DNA of 8,902 nt from Methanocalculus sp. MSAO_Arc2 (GCA_003838065.1 QZAC01000181.1:1-8902); one strand, 5' to 3'; shown: positions 1 through 5,256, numbered from the stretch's first letter. A program made the numbers and translations. The notes: generated by a model not told the origin, from the letters alone.

Positions 1-156
1 ATCGGCGTGAACATCGGGGCGGCGGCCGGCCAGAGCGTGATGCATCTGCATGTGCATGTTATCCCGCGGTATGAAGGGGATATGGAGGAGCCAAAGGGCG
101 GGGTCCGGGGGGTTATTCCGGGGAAGATGGGGTATTGGAGGAGAAGTTGGGAGTAA
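1..156 (+). CDS. HIT family protein, C-terminal part (copy 1, cut by window edge)
   Basis: The frame is open from base 1 and reads IGVNIGAAAGQSVMHLHVHVIP, the end of a histidine triad (HIT) nucleotide hydrolase/transferase domain, with the HxHxH motif at about residues 15-19. HIT enzymes use the middle histidine to attack nucleoside phosphate esters. Copies 2-4 in this window stop right after a ...GKRRY, ...GKMGY or ...KRLY tail. Here the corresponding TGA reads TGG, so the protein runs six residues further (WRRSWE) to a TAA at 154-156. The start lies outside the window, so whether this copy is complete cannot be judged. It is closest in its tail to copy 3 (2890-3202), sharing the GKMGY ending. 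It converges on vapC with a gap of 53 bases. Confidence 0.85.
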   Translation: MGVNIGAAAGQSVMHLHVHVIPRYEGDMEEPKGGVRGVIPGKMGYWRRSWE

Positions 157-209
157 ACATCAAAGGTGAGGTAAGGGGATCAATTCGGATCGGCGAAGTC
201 AACAGTCAC

Positions 210-668
210 TCACCGGGACCGAGCATTACGACCTGACGAATGAGAGGCTCTTCCCTGATATGGCTCGTATAAGCGGATAGGCAGGTGCTTTGCAAACAGA
301 AAAAAGTCATGATCGGAGGTATAAATCTGCAAGTTCGCTTCAGCAGCAACAGCACAGATTAAAAAGTCTATATGTGATCCCTGAACTCCAGACCTCTGGC
401 AGATGTTAAAAAAGTCCGCGGCTTTCTCATAATATTCAGAGGAAAGGGAGAGATCTTCAAAGGATTGCAGATGCTCTTTGAGAGCATCAAACTGTGAACC
501 AGATGAGATCCCGGAGAGAAGCTCCTGCCTGATTGGGCCAATCATCACAACCCGTACATCATTAATAAGATCGACCAGTTCACTGACAAGAAACTCTTCT
601 TCCTCTGACAGACCGCCCCTTCTCCTGAGAGCAAGTGACCAGATTGAGGTATCAACAAGGACTCTCAT
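210..668 (-). CDS. vapC: VapC-type PIN domain ribonuclease toxin
   Basis: This 152-residue protein has the full PIN acidic set: D6 in VLVDTSIW, E49 in GPIRQELLSG, D101 in SHIDFLICAVA, and D119/D121 in TSDHDFFLFA. PIN toxins of the VapC family are magnesium-dependent RNases, commonly cutting tRNA or rRNA, and are held inactive by a cognate VapB. The ATG overlaps the stop of the upstream vapB gene by 4 bases (ATGA), the usual sign of translational coupling. The C-terminal tail after IRLYEP is polar, rich in Arg and Ser, and looks unstructured. Nothing in the sequence argues against activity. The target RNA cannot be read from the sequence. Confidence 0.9.
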   Translation of the reverse strand: MRVLVDTSIWSLALRRRGGLSEEEEFLVSELVDLINDVRVVMIGPIRQELLSGISSGSQFDALKEHLQSFEDLSLSSEYYEKAADFFNICQRSGVQGSHIDFLICAVAAEANLQIYTSDHDFFLFAKHLPIRLYEPYQGRASHSSGRNARSR

Positions 669-865
669 CGGCGCAAACGGTGTTTTTTATAGTCATACTC
701 TAAATCGTATTCTATAGTACCAAAGAGTTCCGTGATCCGTACCTGTTTTCTTCTCCGGATATACTCTTCAAGGGCTTCGGTGACCGCAGCCTTCTTCGTC
801 CGGGCACCCCCGACTGCCTGAGCTTCAGCAATGAGATTATCATCCAGTGCAAGATTTGTTGCCAT
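665..865 (-). CDS. vapB: VapB-type antitoxin (DUF2191-like)
   Basis: This is a 66-residue antitoxin beginning MATNLALDDNLIAEAQ and continuing GGARTKKAAVTEALEEYIRRRKQ. That is the ribbon-helix-helix pattern of DUF2191-type VapB proteins: a short beta strand, then two helices. The C-terminal part (ITELFGTIEYDLEYDYKKHR) resembles the toxin-wrapping tail. The frame is open to 955, but the start at 865 is preferred because it gives the family's normal N-terminus and has a GGTGGT ribosome site 9 bases upstream. It is the first gene of a two-gene operon with vapC and overlaps it by 4 bases. Such antitoxins neutralise the toxin and repress their own promoter together with it. Confidence 0.88.
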   Translation of the reverse strand: MATNLALDDNLIAEAQAVGGARTKKAAVTEALEEYIRRRKQVRITELFGTIEYDLEYDYKKHRLRR

Positions 866-874
866 TCTACACAT

Positions 875-920
875 ACCACCACACTTTTGATTACACAATA
901 GTGGGTATAATGTATACATA
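875..920 (-). promoter_or_regulatory. vapBC ribosome site and TATA/palindrome promoter candidate
   Basis: On the minus strand GGTGGT (875-880) is a ribosome binding site 9 bases before the vapB ATG. A perfect 10-bp palindrome ATGTATACAT (910-919) sits 45-54 bases before the ATG next to a TATA-rich stretch (TATACATTATA). It could serve as TATA box, as operator for VapBC autoregulation, or both. The placement is an inference from spacing only. Confidence 0.4.
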
Positions 921-1195
921 TACGTTCCCCACCTCACCGCGATCATAGATTTCACCAGGTATCTTCAGGTCATGGCGTGCAAAGAGTTCCATGAACACGT
1001 TCTGGATAATTGATCGATCGGGTGGCATAAGGGTCACATCGGGGTCGCATCAAAGCAGATTATTCATCTTCTGTTATTCTGTTATTCTGTTCTTCTGTTC
1101 TTCTCCTCATTCAGGCGTGAGTTGAGTATTGTAATCAGTTCAGCCTAATACTCCCGCAGACTATCCACGGTTTTGATTTTGATATTATTCCTCAT
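891..1195 (-). pseudogene. Relic of an unidentified gene (downstream partner of an overlapping pair)
   Basis: On the minus strand an ATG at 1195 opens MRNNIKIKTVDSLREY, meets TAG, and continues in frame AELITILNSRLNEEKNRRTE before an 8-bp repeat tract breaks the frame. Beyond the tract, a different frame (1049 to 891) reads clearly protein-like sequence: DPDVTLMPPDRSIIQNV, FMELFARHDLKIPG, EIYDRGEVGN. One missing base near 1046 would join it to an upstream ICFDA. I read this as one decayed gene carrying a nonsense codon, a repeat expansion and a small deletion. I do not recognise the family. Its 3' end underlies the vapBC promoter. Its start overlaps the end of the next relic upstream, as in a translationally coupled pair. 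Confidence 0.5.
1070..1101. repeat. Octanucleotide tandem repeat, four units
   Basis: Four head-to-tail 8-bp units lie here: TCTGTTAT twice, then TCTGTTCT twice. They fall inside the decayed reading frame on the minus strand (891-1195). Eight is not a multiple of three, so each gain or loss of a unit moves the frame. Confidence 0.85.
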
Positions 1196-1342
1196 CCTCT
1201 ATGAGCAGTCCATCAGTCTCCTCCTCCCAGTACCGCCTGGTCAATGTGGTCTCATGTTTTGACATACCATTGTACCCCTCAATACGAATCCCATTTGAAT
1301 GGACAGCATCAAGAACCTTTGCAATTATCATCTCAACAATTG
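1185..1342 (-). pseudogene. C-terminal relic of an unidentified gene (upstream partner)
   Basis: The minus strand reads about 50 residues ending in a normal TAA at 1185-1187: VEMIIAKVLDAVHSNG, IRIEGYNGMSKHETTL, TRRYWEEETDGLLIEDEE. Codon use and composition look like genuine coding sequence. Homology stops at about 1342, where HIT copy 2 begins on the other strand, so the 5' part of this gene has been lost at that junction. The following gene's ATG (1195) lies inside this gene's last codons, an overlap of 11 bases, so the two were probably an operon. I do not recognise the family. Confidence 0.5.
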
Positions 1343-1343
1343 G

Positions 1344-1567
1344 CGATTGCCGAGCAGGCCGCCCTCCTCTCCCTCGTCCACGATGCCCGTCGGCTGGCAG
1401 GTGAGCTCTATGCCCCCGACGGCTATAACATCGGCTTGAATATCGGGGCGGCGGCCGCCCAGAGCGTGATGCACCTGCACGTGCATGTTATTCCGAGGTA
1501 TGCCGGGGATATGGATGATCCGAAGGGCGGTGTGAAAGGGGTGATCCCGGGGAAGAGGAGGTATTGA
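1344..1567 (+). pseudogene. HIT family protein, 5'-truncated copy 2
   Basis: From about 1344 the + strand reads the HIT domain from AEQAALLSLVHDARRL through YAPDGYNIGLNIG and the triad HLHVHVIPRY to the stop at 1565-1567. The N-terminal third is missing, including CPFC, the AYARxDLYPVSPGHLL strand and the RHVASFF segment. A longer frame does begin at 1244, but its first 33 or so codons are the antisense of the minus-strand relic 1185-1342 and are not HIT-like. The nucleotide sequence is nearly the same as copies 3 and 4 over the shared part, and GC-rich compared with its surroundings. The triad histidines survive, but the fold is incomplete, so I call it a pseudogene. Confidence 0.8.
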
Positions 1568-1653
1568 GAGAAGGAGGGGGAAGAGGGGATATTGAAGGGG
1601 AGGAAGAGGAGATTTTGGAAGCAACCAACCTATGTCGATATGTGGATAAGTAA

Positions 1654-1740
1654 ATGACGAGTGAAGGAGATACTCAGCCAAAGTTGCGGCCGGATTTGCA
1701 GCCGGATTTACGGCACGAGTTGCGGCCGGAGTTGATGTAA
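1654..1740 (+). other. Short frame ending in a 12-bp repeat tail
   Basis: ATG at 1654 opens a 28-residue frame, MTSEGDTQP followed by KLRPDLQPDLRHELRPELM and TAA. The repeat part is made of five 12-bp units starting at 1681. The tail has the same ELRP period as the C-terminus of the nucleotidyltransferase-like gene at 6744-7187, and the two lie in matching positions beside the duplicated antitoxin-like gene. It is probably the leftover tail of a lost copy of that gene. I would not treat it as a functional peptide. Confidence 0.4.
1681..1740. repeat. 12-bp imperfect tandem repeat (GAGTTGCGGCCG type)
   Basis: Five 12-bp units follow one another (1681, 1693, 1705, 1717, 1729), of the form GAGTTGCGGCCG with substitutions. 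The same unit recurs at 7096-7131. Twelve bases keep the frame and encode E-L-R-P in the + frame or S-G-R-N on the minus strand. Confidence 0.85.
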
Positions 1741-1823
1741 GTAGAGATCAAAGAATCTCCACTTGCCATTAATGACATAGTTCTGGAAATCCAGAGGTTT
1801 CAAACGAATCTGAGGTTTTCGAA

Positions 1824-2030
1824 TTAGACCTTCTTCCTCTGTTTCTCTCTCTCAAGTAATCGTTTATTCAAAGCTTCAGTATCGTCAGAAAGCCACTCAT
1901 GCCGCTCTTTTGTGTAATCCCCATTTCCAGACTCATAGCTCTGAATAAAGCGAGCCATATCTACGGGTCCAAGAGCTTTGCTCAGTGCGCAAATTCCCTC
2001 TTTCCGAATCTCACTGATTGTTTTCGTTTT
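1824..2030 (-). pseudogene. Small KEGISALSKALG-type protein, start codon lost
   Basis: This is a gap-free relative of the intact 68-residue gene at 7216-7422. It reads TISEIRKEGICALSKALG, PVDMARFIQSYESGNGDY and TKERHEWLSDDTEALNKRLLE to TAA at 1824-1826. Where the intact copy has ATG, this one has AAA (2028-2030), and an in-frame TAG lies immediately before it (2031-2033). No GTG or TTG replaces the start, so it is most likely not translated, although the rest of the frame is clean. That suggests a recent loss. The family typically sits next to PIN toxins, and a PIN relic overlaps its 5' end here. Antitoxin function is inferred from that context only. Confidence 0.7.
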
Positions 2031-2175
2031 CTAACACCTCCATGAGCCATATTAGCGGATTTTCGACCCGAATTGATAAATCAGGGATTTTTCGGGAGAT
2101 GGTTATTAGCTTATTATCAGTGGAAAGAAGTAAAGCCTCCCCCGATTGTGCACATGCCAGATGCAGAGCATCATA
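2011..2175 (-). pseudogene. PIN domain toxin, C-terminal relic
   Basis: The minus strand reads DALHLACAQSGEALLLSTDN, then KLITISRKIPDLSIRVENPL and IWLMEVLENENNQ to TGA at 2011-2013. This is the last third of a VapC-type PIN domain, including the DALHLA helix and the acidic residue in STDNKL. An in-frame TAA at 2176-2178 and a break in homology lie just upstream, so the N-terminal catalytic half is gone. Its end overlaps the position where the downstream small gene should start. The same overlap survives at 7403-7457, which supports an original PIN-plus-small-protein operon. Confidence 0.7.
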
Positions 2176-2222
2176 TTATTGCGACCATTTTCATCCGGGG
2201 TCCTGCCTCTCTGATCTGTGTA

Positions 2223-2438
2223 CTAAACCCGTTCTGAGGCCACAAGCTCCTGTGCATATCTGATGCATGCAAGGATATCCTCATGGGATATTCCGGGATA
2301 TTCCTGAGTGATCTGAGACGCATCCCACCCCGAAGCAAGAAGGTCAAGAACCAGCTCCACAGAGATCCGTGTTCCCCGGATAACTGGTTTGCCTGCAAGA
2401 ACCGAAGCATCAAGGATGATCCTTGAATCCTTTTCCAT
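2223..2438 (-). CDS. DUF433 family antitoxin, orphan
   Basis: This 71-residue protein reads IILDASVLAGKPVIRGTRIS, then VELVLDLLASGWDASQITQE and YPGISHEDILACIRYAQELV. It is a full-length DUF433 protein with the GKPVIRGTRI signature and helix-turn-helix-like second half. DUF433 proteins are usually antitoxins paired with a DUF5615 PIN-like toxin encoded directly downstream. Here the next 50 bases hold no such start, and the following sequence is the tail of a different PIN protein. The partner has therefore been deleted or replaced. No ribosome site precedes the ATG, but a TATA-like ACATATACTT is centred about 27 bases upstream, which would fit a leaderless transcript. Confidence 0.8.
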   Translation of the reverse strand: MEKDSRIILDASVLAGKPVIRGTRISVELVLDLLASGWDASQITQEYPGISHEDILACIRYAQELVASERV

Positions 2439-2460
2439 AGTGTATCATAGGTATCATCGA

Positions 2461-2470
2461 AAGTATATGT
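2461..2470 (-). promoter_or_regulatory. TATA-like box for the DUF433 gene
   Basis: ACATATACTT on the minus strand is 23-32 bases before the ATG at 2438. Archaeal TATA boxes are centred about 26-30 bases before the transcript start, so transcription would start at or beside the ATG. The absence of a Shine-Dalgarno sequence agrees with a leaderless message. This is a spacing argument only. Confidence 0.35.
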
Positions 2471-2519
2471 CTATGCTATCCCTGGGATCGGGGAGGATGA
2501 AACCGACATATGTTGTTAT

Positions 2520-2780
2520 TTACTCATCGCTTGAACCACAGGCGGTATCCATCCGGAGATCTTCTTCTGTATAATGACGCGGAATCTTGCGTACCCCGAG
2601 AAGTTCTTCCCATTGCCAGCGTTTCAGACCAGCAAGTCTGGCAGCCTTTCCTGAGGAGAGTATCCCTCTCATATAGAGAGCAAGGGCAAGTTCCTGATAA
2701 AGGGCAGACTCTACGTTATCAGGGGGAAGGCGAAGTGCAGACACAATCTCCTGTGGGATGGTAATCGTAATATCAGGCAT
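2520..2780 (-). CDS. UPF0175 family antitoxin, orphan
   Basis: The 86-residue protein begins MPDITITIPQEIVSALRLPP and continues ALYQELALALYMRGILSSGK, AARLAGLKRWQWEELLG and IPRHYTEEDL. This is a complete UPF0175 protein with its strand-helix opening, the ELALALY.RGILS core and the IPRHYTEEDL end. UPF0175 genes normally precede a DUF3368 PIN-type toxin gene. Only 81 bases separate this stop from the DUF433 start, so the toxin is absent. GAGG lies 7 bases before the ATG, and TATATTA (minus strand TAATATA) at 2831-2837 is a reasonable TATA box giving a short leader. Confidence 0.85.
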   Translation of the reverse strand: MPDITITIPQEIVSALRLPPDNVESALYQELALALYMRGILSSGKAARLAGLKRWQWEELLGVRKIPRHYTEEDLRMDTACGSSDE

Positions 2781-2830
2781 ATCTCTTCCTCGTTGATAGG
2801 AATTAGTTGATAAGAATTGGATAGAAGCCG

Positions 2831-2837
2831 TATATTA
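2831..2837 (-). promoter_or_regulatory. TATA-like box for the UPF0175 gene
   Basis: TAATATA on the minus strand lies about 54 bases before the ATG at 2780. A start of transcription near 2808 would leave a leader of about 28 bases containing the GAGG ribosome site. Confidence 0.35.
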
Positions 2838-2889
2838 CTAACTGATTCCACGTTCTGCAAGTAAATGAATACAATACATTAAGGGTCCC

Positions 2890-3202
2890 GCCTACGCCCG
2901 CTTCGACCTGTACCCGGTGAGCCCCGGCCACCTGCTCGCAATACCCTTCCGGCACGTGGCCTCATTCTTCAAGGCAACCGAAGCCGAGCAGGCCGCCCTC
3001 CTCTCCCTCGTCCATGATGCCCGTCGGCTGCTCGATAAGCGATATGCCCCCGACGGCTATAATATCGGCGTGAACATCGGGCCGGCGGCCGCATCAGAGC
3101 GTGATGCATCTACACCTGCATGTTATTCCGAGGTATCAGGGGGATATGGAGGAGCCGAAGGGCGGGGTCCGGGGGGTTATTCCGGGGAAGATGGGGTATT
3201 GA
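2890..3202 (+). pseudogene. HIT family protein, 5'-truncated and frameshifted copy 3
   Basis: HIT sequence starts abruptly at about 2890 with AYARFDLYPVSPGHLLAIPF, runs through AEQAALLSLVHDARRL and YAPDGYNIGVNIGPAAA, then shifts frame. GCGGCCGCATCAGAGCG replaces the GCGGCCGGCCAGAGCG type found in the other copies, an insertion of one base near 3092. In the following frame the triad HLHLHVIPRY and the usual ending GVRGVIPGKMGY with TGA at 3200-3202 are intact. The N-terminal CPFC segment is missing and the zero-frame protein lacks the catalytic triad, so this copy cannot encode an active enzyme. Tail and spacing resemble copy 1 most. Confidence 0.85.
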
Positions 3203-3248
3203 GGAGGAGGAGATATGAGGGAGCATGGAGATCCAGTCATCCACATCT

Positions 3249-3497
3249 TCAAGGATAAAACAGTTCCTCTACAAGTTTGCTGATTGGAATCTGTAAATGA
3301 TCAGCGACGTCTTTGAGTATTTTTCGAAACGTCCCAATATGGATCGGATCATGAAGTGGAACGGTAATTGTGTGAGACTTTCCATTCGCTATCGTTTTGA
3401 GTTTTGCATGGCTCCCTGTCTGGTGAACAAGCCTGTACCCTTTTACAGAAAGCAGCTGAATTAATTCAGTGCCACTGACATTCCGAGGGGTTTTCAT
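3249..3497 (-). CDS. hicA: HicA family mRNA interferase toxin
   Basis: This 82-residue protein begins MKTPRNVSGTELIQLLSVKG and contains YRLVHQTGSHAKLKT. It has the HicA/YcfA double-stranded-RNA-binding-like fold with catalytic H30 in the GSHAKL motif. The later TITVPLHDPIHIGTFRKILK and the SKLVEEL helix complete the family pattern. HicA toxins cleave mRNA, and HicB binds them to mask the active histidine. The gene overlaps the hicB stop by 4 bases (ATGA), so the two are co-translated with the antitoxin first. Length and key residue are normal, and I see no reason to doubt function. Confidence 0.9.
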   Translation of the reverse strand: MKTPRNVSGTELIQLLSVKGYRLVHQTGSHAKLKTIANGKSHTITVPLHDPIHIGTFRKILKDVADHLQIPISKLVEELFYP

Positions 3498-3709
3498 ACA
3501 ACAATTAATTCATCCTTAACCTGATGGAGCCTGATAATACGGGGTCGTTCATCCTCCTCAAAATGGCAGGATACGGCATCATGAACCATGGCCTTTAATT
3601 CTTCGTAATTGTCGGCCTGAGTAAAGATAGAGTGGCCAAGTGAGTGAGCCTCATATCCTCCCTCCGGGGATTCCTCGACAATGAATATGATTTCCTTTTC
3701 TCTGTACAT
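3494..3709 (-). CDS. hicB: HicB family antitoxin
   Basis: This is a 71-residue short archaeal HicB: EKEIIFIVEESPEGGYEAHS, IFTQADNYEELKAMVHDAVS, CHFEEDERPRIIRLHQVKDE. It is a partial RNase H-like fold without an added DNA-binding domain. The frame is open to 3757. The start at 3709 is preferred because it gives the family's usual N-terminus, with GAAGG just before the ATG. Its upstream DNA (3710-3757) is repeated upstream of the second hicB at 6691-6738, so gene and control region were copied together. The opposite-strand HIT copy 4 starts exactly at this point, leaving little room for two separate promoters. Confidence 0.88.
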   Translation of the reverse strand: MYREKEIIFIVEESPEGGYEAHSLGHSIFTQADNYEELKAMVHDAVSCHFEEDERPRIIRLHQVKDELIVV

Positions 3710-3757
3710 TGCCTTCAACAAGTTATAGTCTGTATTCCATCGTAAAGAAAGTATCAT
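3521..3757. repeat. Segmental duplication B, left copy (partner 6502-6738)
   Basis: This segment holds the hicB coding region up to its last few codons and about 48 bases of upstream DNA. It matches 6502-6738 in the same orientation. The distance from the shared CTG.TGGAGC block to the hicB ATG is 188 bases in both copies, so there is no net length change. Confidence 0.85.
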
Positions 3758-4137
3758 CTCCCCATCTCCATATCTGCCCCTTCTGCGACCCCACCCCCTC
3801 CGATATCCTCCTCGCTAACGACCTCGCCTACGCCAGGTATGATCTCTATCCGGTGAGCCCCGGCCACCTTCTTCTCATTCCTTTCCGGCACGTGGCCTCG
3901 TTCTTTGAGGCGACCGAAGCCGAGCAGGCCGCCCTGTTGTCTCTCGTGCATGATGCCCGTCGGCTGGCAGATGAGCTCTATGCCCCCGACGGCTATAATA
4001 TCGGCGTGAATATCGGGGCGGCGGCCGGGCAGAGCGTGATGCATCTGCATGTGCATGTGATCCCGCGGTATGTCGGGGATATGGAGGAGCCGAAGGGCGG
4101 GGTCCGGGGGGTTATTCCGGTGAAGAGGCTGTATTAA
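3709..4137 (+). CDS. HIT family protein, copy 4, most complete, start codon doubtful
   Basis: This is the only copy with a whole HIT domain. It has CPFC (residues 23-26, a probable zinc pair), AYARYDLYPVSPGHLLLIPF, AEQAALLSLVHDARRL, YAPDGYNIGVNIG, and the triad H112-L-H114-V-H116 followed by VIPRY. HIT enzymes hydrolyse or transfer nucleoside phosphates in the cytoplasm. The normal family start would be a few residues before CPFC, but no ATG or GTG is there. The only in-frame initiator is TTG at 3709, which would add about 18 residues that are antisense to the hicB leader. The start therefore looks replaced at a rearrangement junction near 3757. The copy may still be expressed from the TTG, or may be silent. 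Confidence 0.65.
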   Translation: MPSTSYSLYSIVKKVSSPHLHICPFCDPTPSDILLANDLAYARYDLYPVSPGHLLLIPFRHVASFFEATEAEQAALLSLVHDARRLADELYAPDGYNIGVNIGAAAGQSVMHLHVHVIPRYVGDMEEPKGGVRGVIPVKRLY

Positions 4138-4160
4138 TGTAGAAGCGGGTTCATCGGATT

Positions 4161-4979
4161 TCAATCATTCTTCCGTCCGTAAACAAGTGCCCCTTCCTTT
4201 GGGCAGATCCCTATGCACCGCCGGCAGAGATAACATTCGCTTTTCCTATCATCTTCCCCTGACTCACCGGTCGGACACACCTTCTCACATTTTCCGCATT
4301 TGATGCATGCATCTGTTCGCCTGATTTTATACGATGAAGGCAACGCTCCCAGCTGAAAGATTGCTCCAGCCGGGCAGACAGCCCTGCAGAACGGACGATA
4401 TATGATGATTGATAAAATGAGGATCGCTACAAAGACGAGAGTCCCTCCAGTGATGGTGAGCTTAAAGAAGCTGGAGAAACCGAAATAATCAAGGAGTTCA
4501 ATCCCAAAGAGGAATGCACCTACTATTATTGCTACGAGAAAAATGATCCTGATCACACTCAGTATGCCTTTCTGTTGTATCATCACCTTCGGTGTTGGAG
4601 TGGTATGGACAACCTCCTGCACAGCTCCAACCGGGCAGAGATATCCGCAGAAGTGACGGCCAAAAAGGGCTGTAAGGAGCGTAAGCATACCTAGTCCAAC
4701 TATCCCCGAGAAAAGGATCGTGCCGATACGCTTTCCATCTGCCAGGTGCTCAACGAGTCCCTGGAACTGATGGGGGATCATTGGCGAAAACGTCGCAAAT
4801 CCTATTATTATCGTGATGGTGAGGATCAGAAACCTCATTCGATCTGAAAACCTGCCACGTACCCAGAGATATGCGCATATAATTGAAAGGGTGACAGCAT
4901 ATACGATACCCACGAGTAGTACAGGGTTGAAATTGGCACCAAACATGAAATACATTTCATGATGAGAGATGATAACCAT
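4161..4979 (-). CDS. NapH-like membrane 4Fe-4S polyferredoxin
   Basis: This 272-residue protein has about five membrane segments (near residues 19-40, 47-66, 84-106, 141-160, 173-194). Two CX3CP motifs (C111/C115 in FCGYLCPVGAVQE; C198/C202 in FCRAVCPAGAIFQ) and two 4Fe-4S clusters follow (C225, C228, C231, C235 and C249, C252, C255, C259, each ending in CP). This is the NapH/NosR/MauN-like layout of membrane proteins that pass electrons between quinone or ferredoxin pools and a redox enzyme. No partner oxidoreductase lies nearby, so its substrate is unknown. ATGs at 4955 and 4946 are alternative starts; none has a clear ribosome site. It sits between HIT copies 4 and 5 and converges on copy 4 with 23 bases between stops. 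Confidence 0.85.
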   Translation of the reverse strand: MVIISHHEMYFMFGANFNPVLLVGIVYAVTLSIICAYLWVRGRFSDRMRFLILTITIIIGFATFSPMIPHQFQGLVEHLADGKRIGTILFSGIVGLGMLTLLTALFGRHFCGYLCPVGAVQEVVHTTPTPKVMIQQKGILSVIRIIFLVAIIVGAFLFGIELLDYFGFSSFFKLTITGGTLVFVAILILSIIIYRPFCRAVCPAGAIFQLGALPSSYKIRRTDACIKCGKCEKVCPTGESGEDDRKSECYLCRRCIGICPKEGALVYGRKND

Positions 4980-5065
4980 TACGAGAATTAAAGCCAGTTT
5001 CTTTGAGATTGGCTTTTCTGTTAATCAGGATCGCTCTGTGTCAAACTCGATTAAGCCATACCGGC

Positions 5066-5256
5066 TCTCTTCCACGATGCCCGTAAACTTGCAGGATATG
5101 CGGCATACTCCCGATGGCTTCTATTATCGGCGTGAACAACGAAAGCAGCAACCGGGGAGAGTATGATTCCACCTGCATGTGCATCTGGATGTAGCACCTT
5201 CTGATCCCACGTTATGTTGGGAATCTGAATAAACTAAACGGCAGGGTGAGAGACCC
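5066..5256 (+). pseudogene. HIT family protein, heavily decayed relic (copy 5)
   Basis: The + strand keeps the order of HIT landmarks across several frames: LFHDARKLAG, TCCCGATGGC (SPDG), ATCGGCGTGAAC (IGVN), GGAGAGTATG (GQSVM), CACCTGCATGTGCAT (HLHVH, 5170-5184), ATCCCACGTTATGTTGG (IPRYVG), and GGCAGGGTGAGAGACCC in place of GGVRGV. The bases correspond throughout to copy 4 at 3940-4120, but small insertions and deletions and stops interrupt any frame. The N-terminal third is absent, as in copies 2 and 3. It is clearly older than the other four copies. Confidence 0.75.

Larger units (their letters stand above)
1681..2044. repeat. Segmental duplication A, left copy (partner 7084-7457)
   Basis: This segment holds the 12-bp repeats, a conserved 'gaatctccac.tgccatta' block, the small antitoxin-like gene and the last codons of a PIN gene. 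All recur in the same order and orientation at 7084-7457. The small gene is aligned without gaps: 1824-2030 matches 7216-7422. Confidence 0.85.

Noticed and set aside
1100..1195. In-frame TAG in the minus-strand relic as a pyrrolysine codon
   Set aside because: The same gene also has a frame break at the repeat tract and another near 1046. No methylamine methyltransferase context is present, so ordinary decay is the simpler reading.
1681..1740. 12-bp repeats as a CRISPR array
   Set aside because: The units are contiguous with no spacers and are far too short.
2171..2413. Minus-strand frame overlapping the DUF433 gene
   Set aside because: The DUF433 frame has the family signature, and this one is out of frame with no recognisable content.
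3754..4164. Long minus-strand frame opposite HIT copy 4 (and a similar one at 1328-1681)
   Set aside because: Its sequence is the antisense of the HIT codons with no family features; GC-rich genes often give such shadows.
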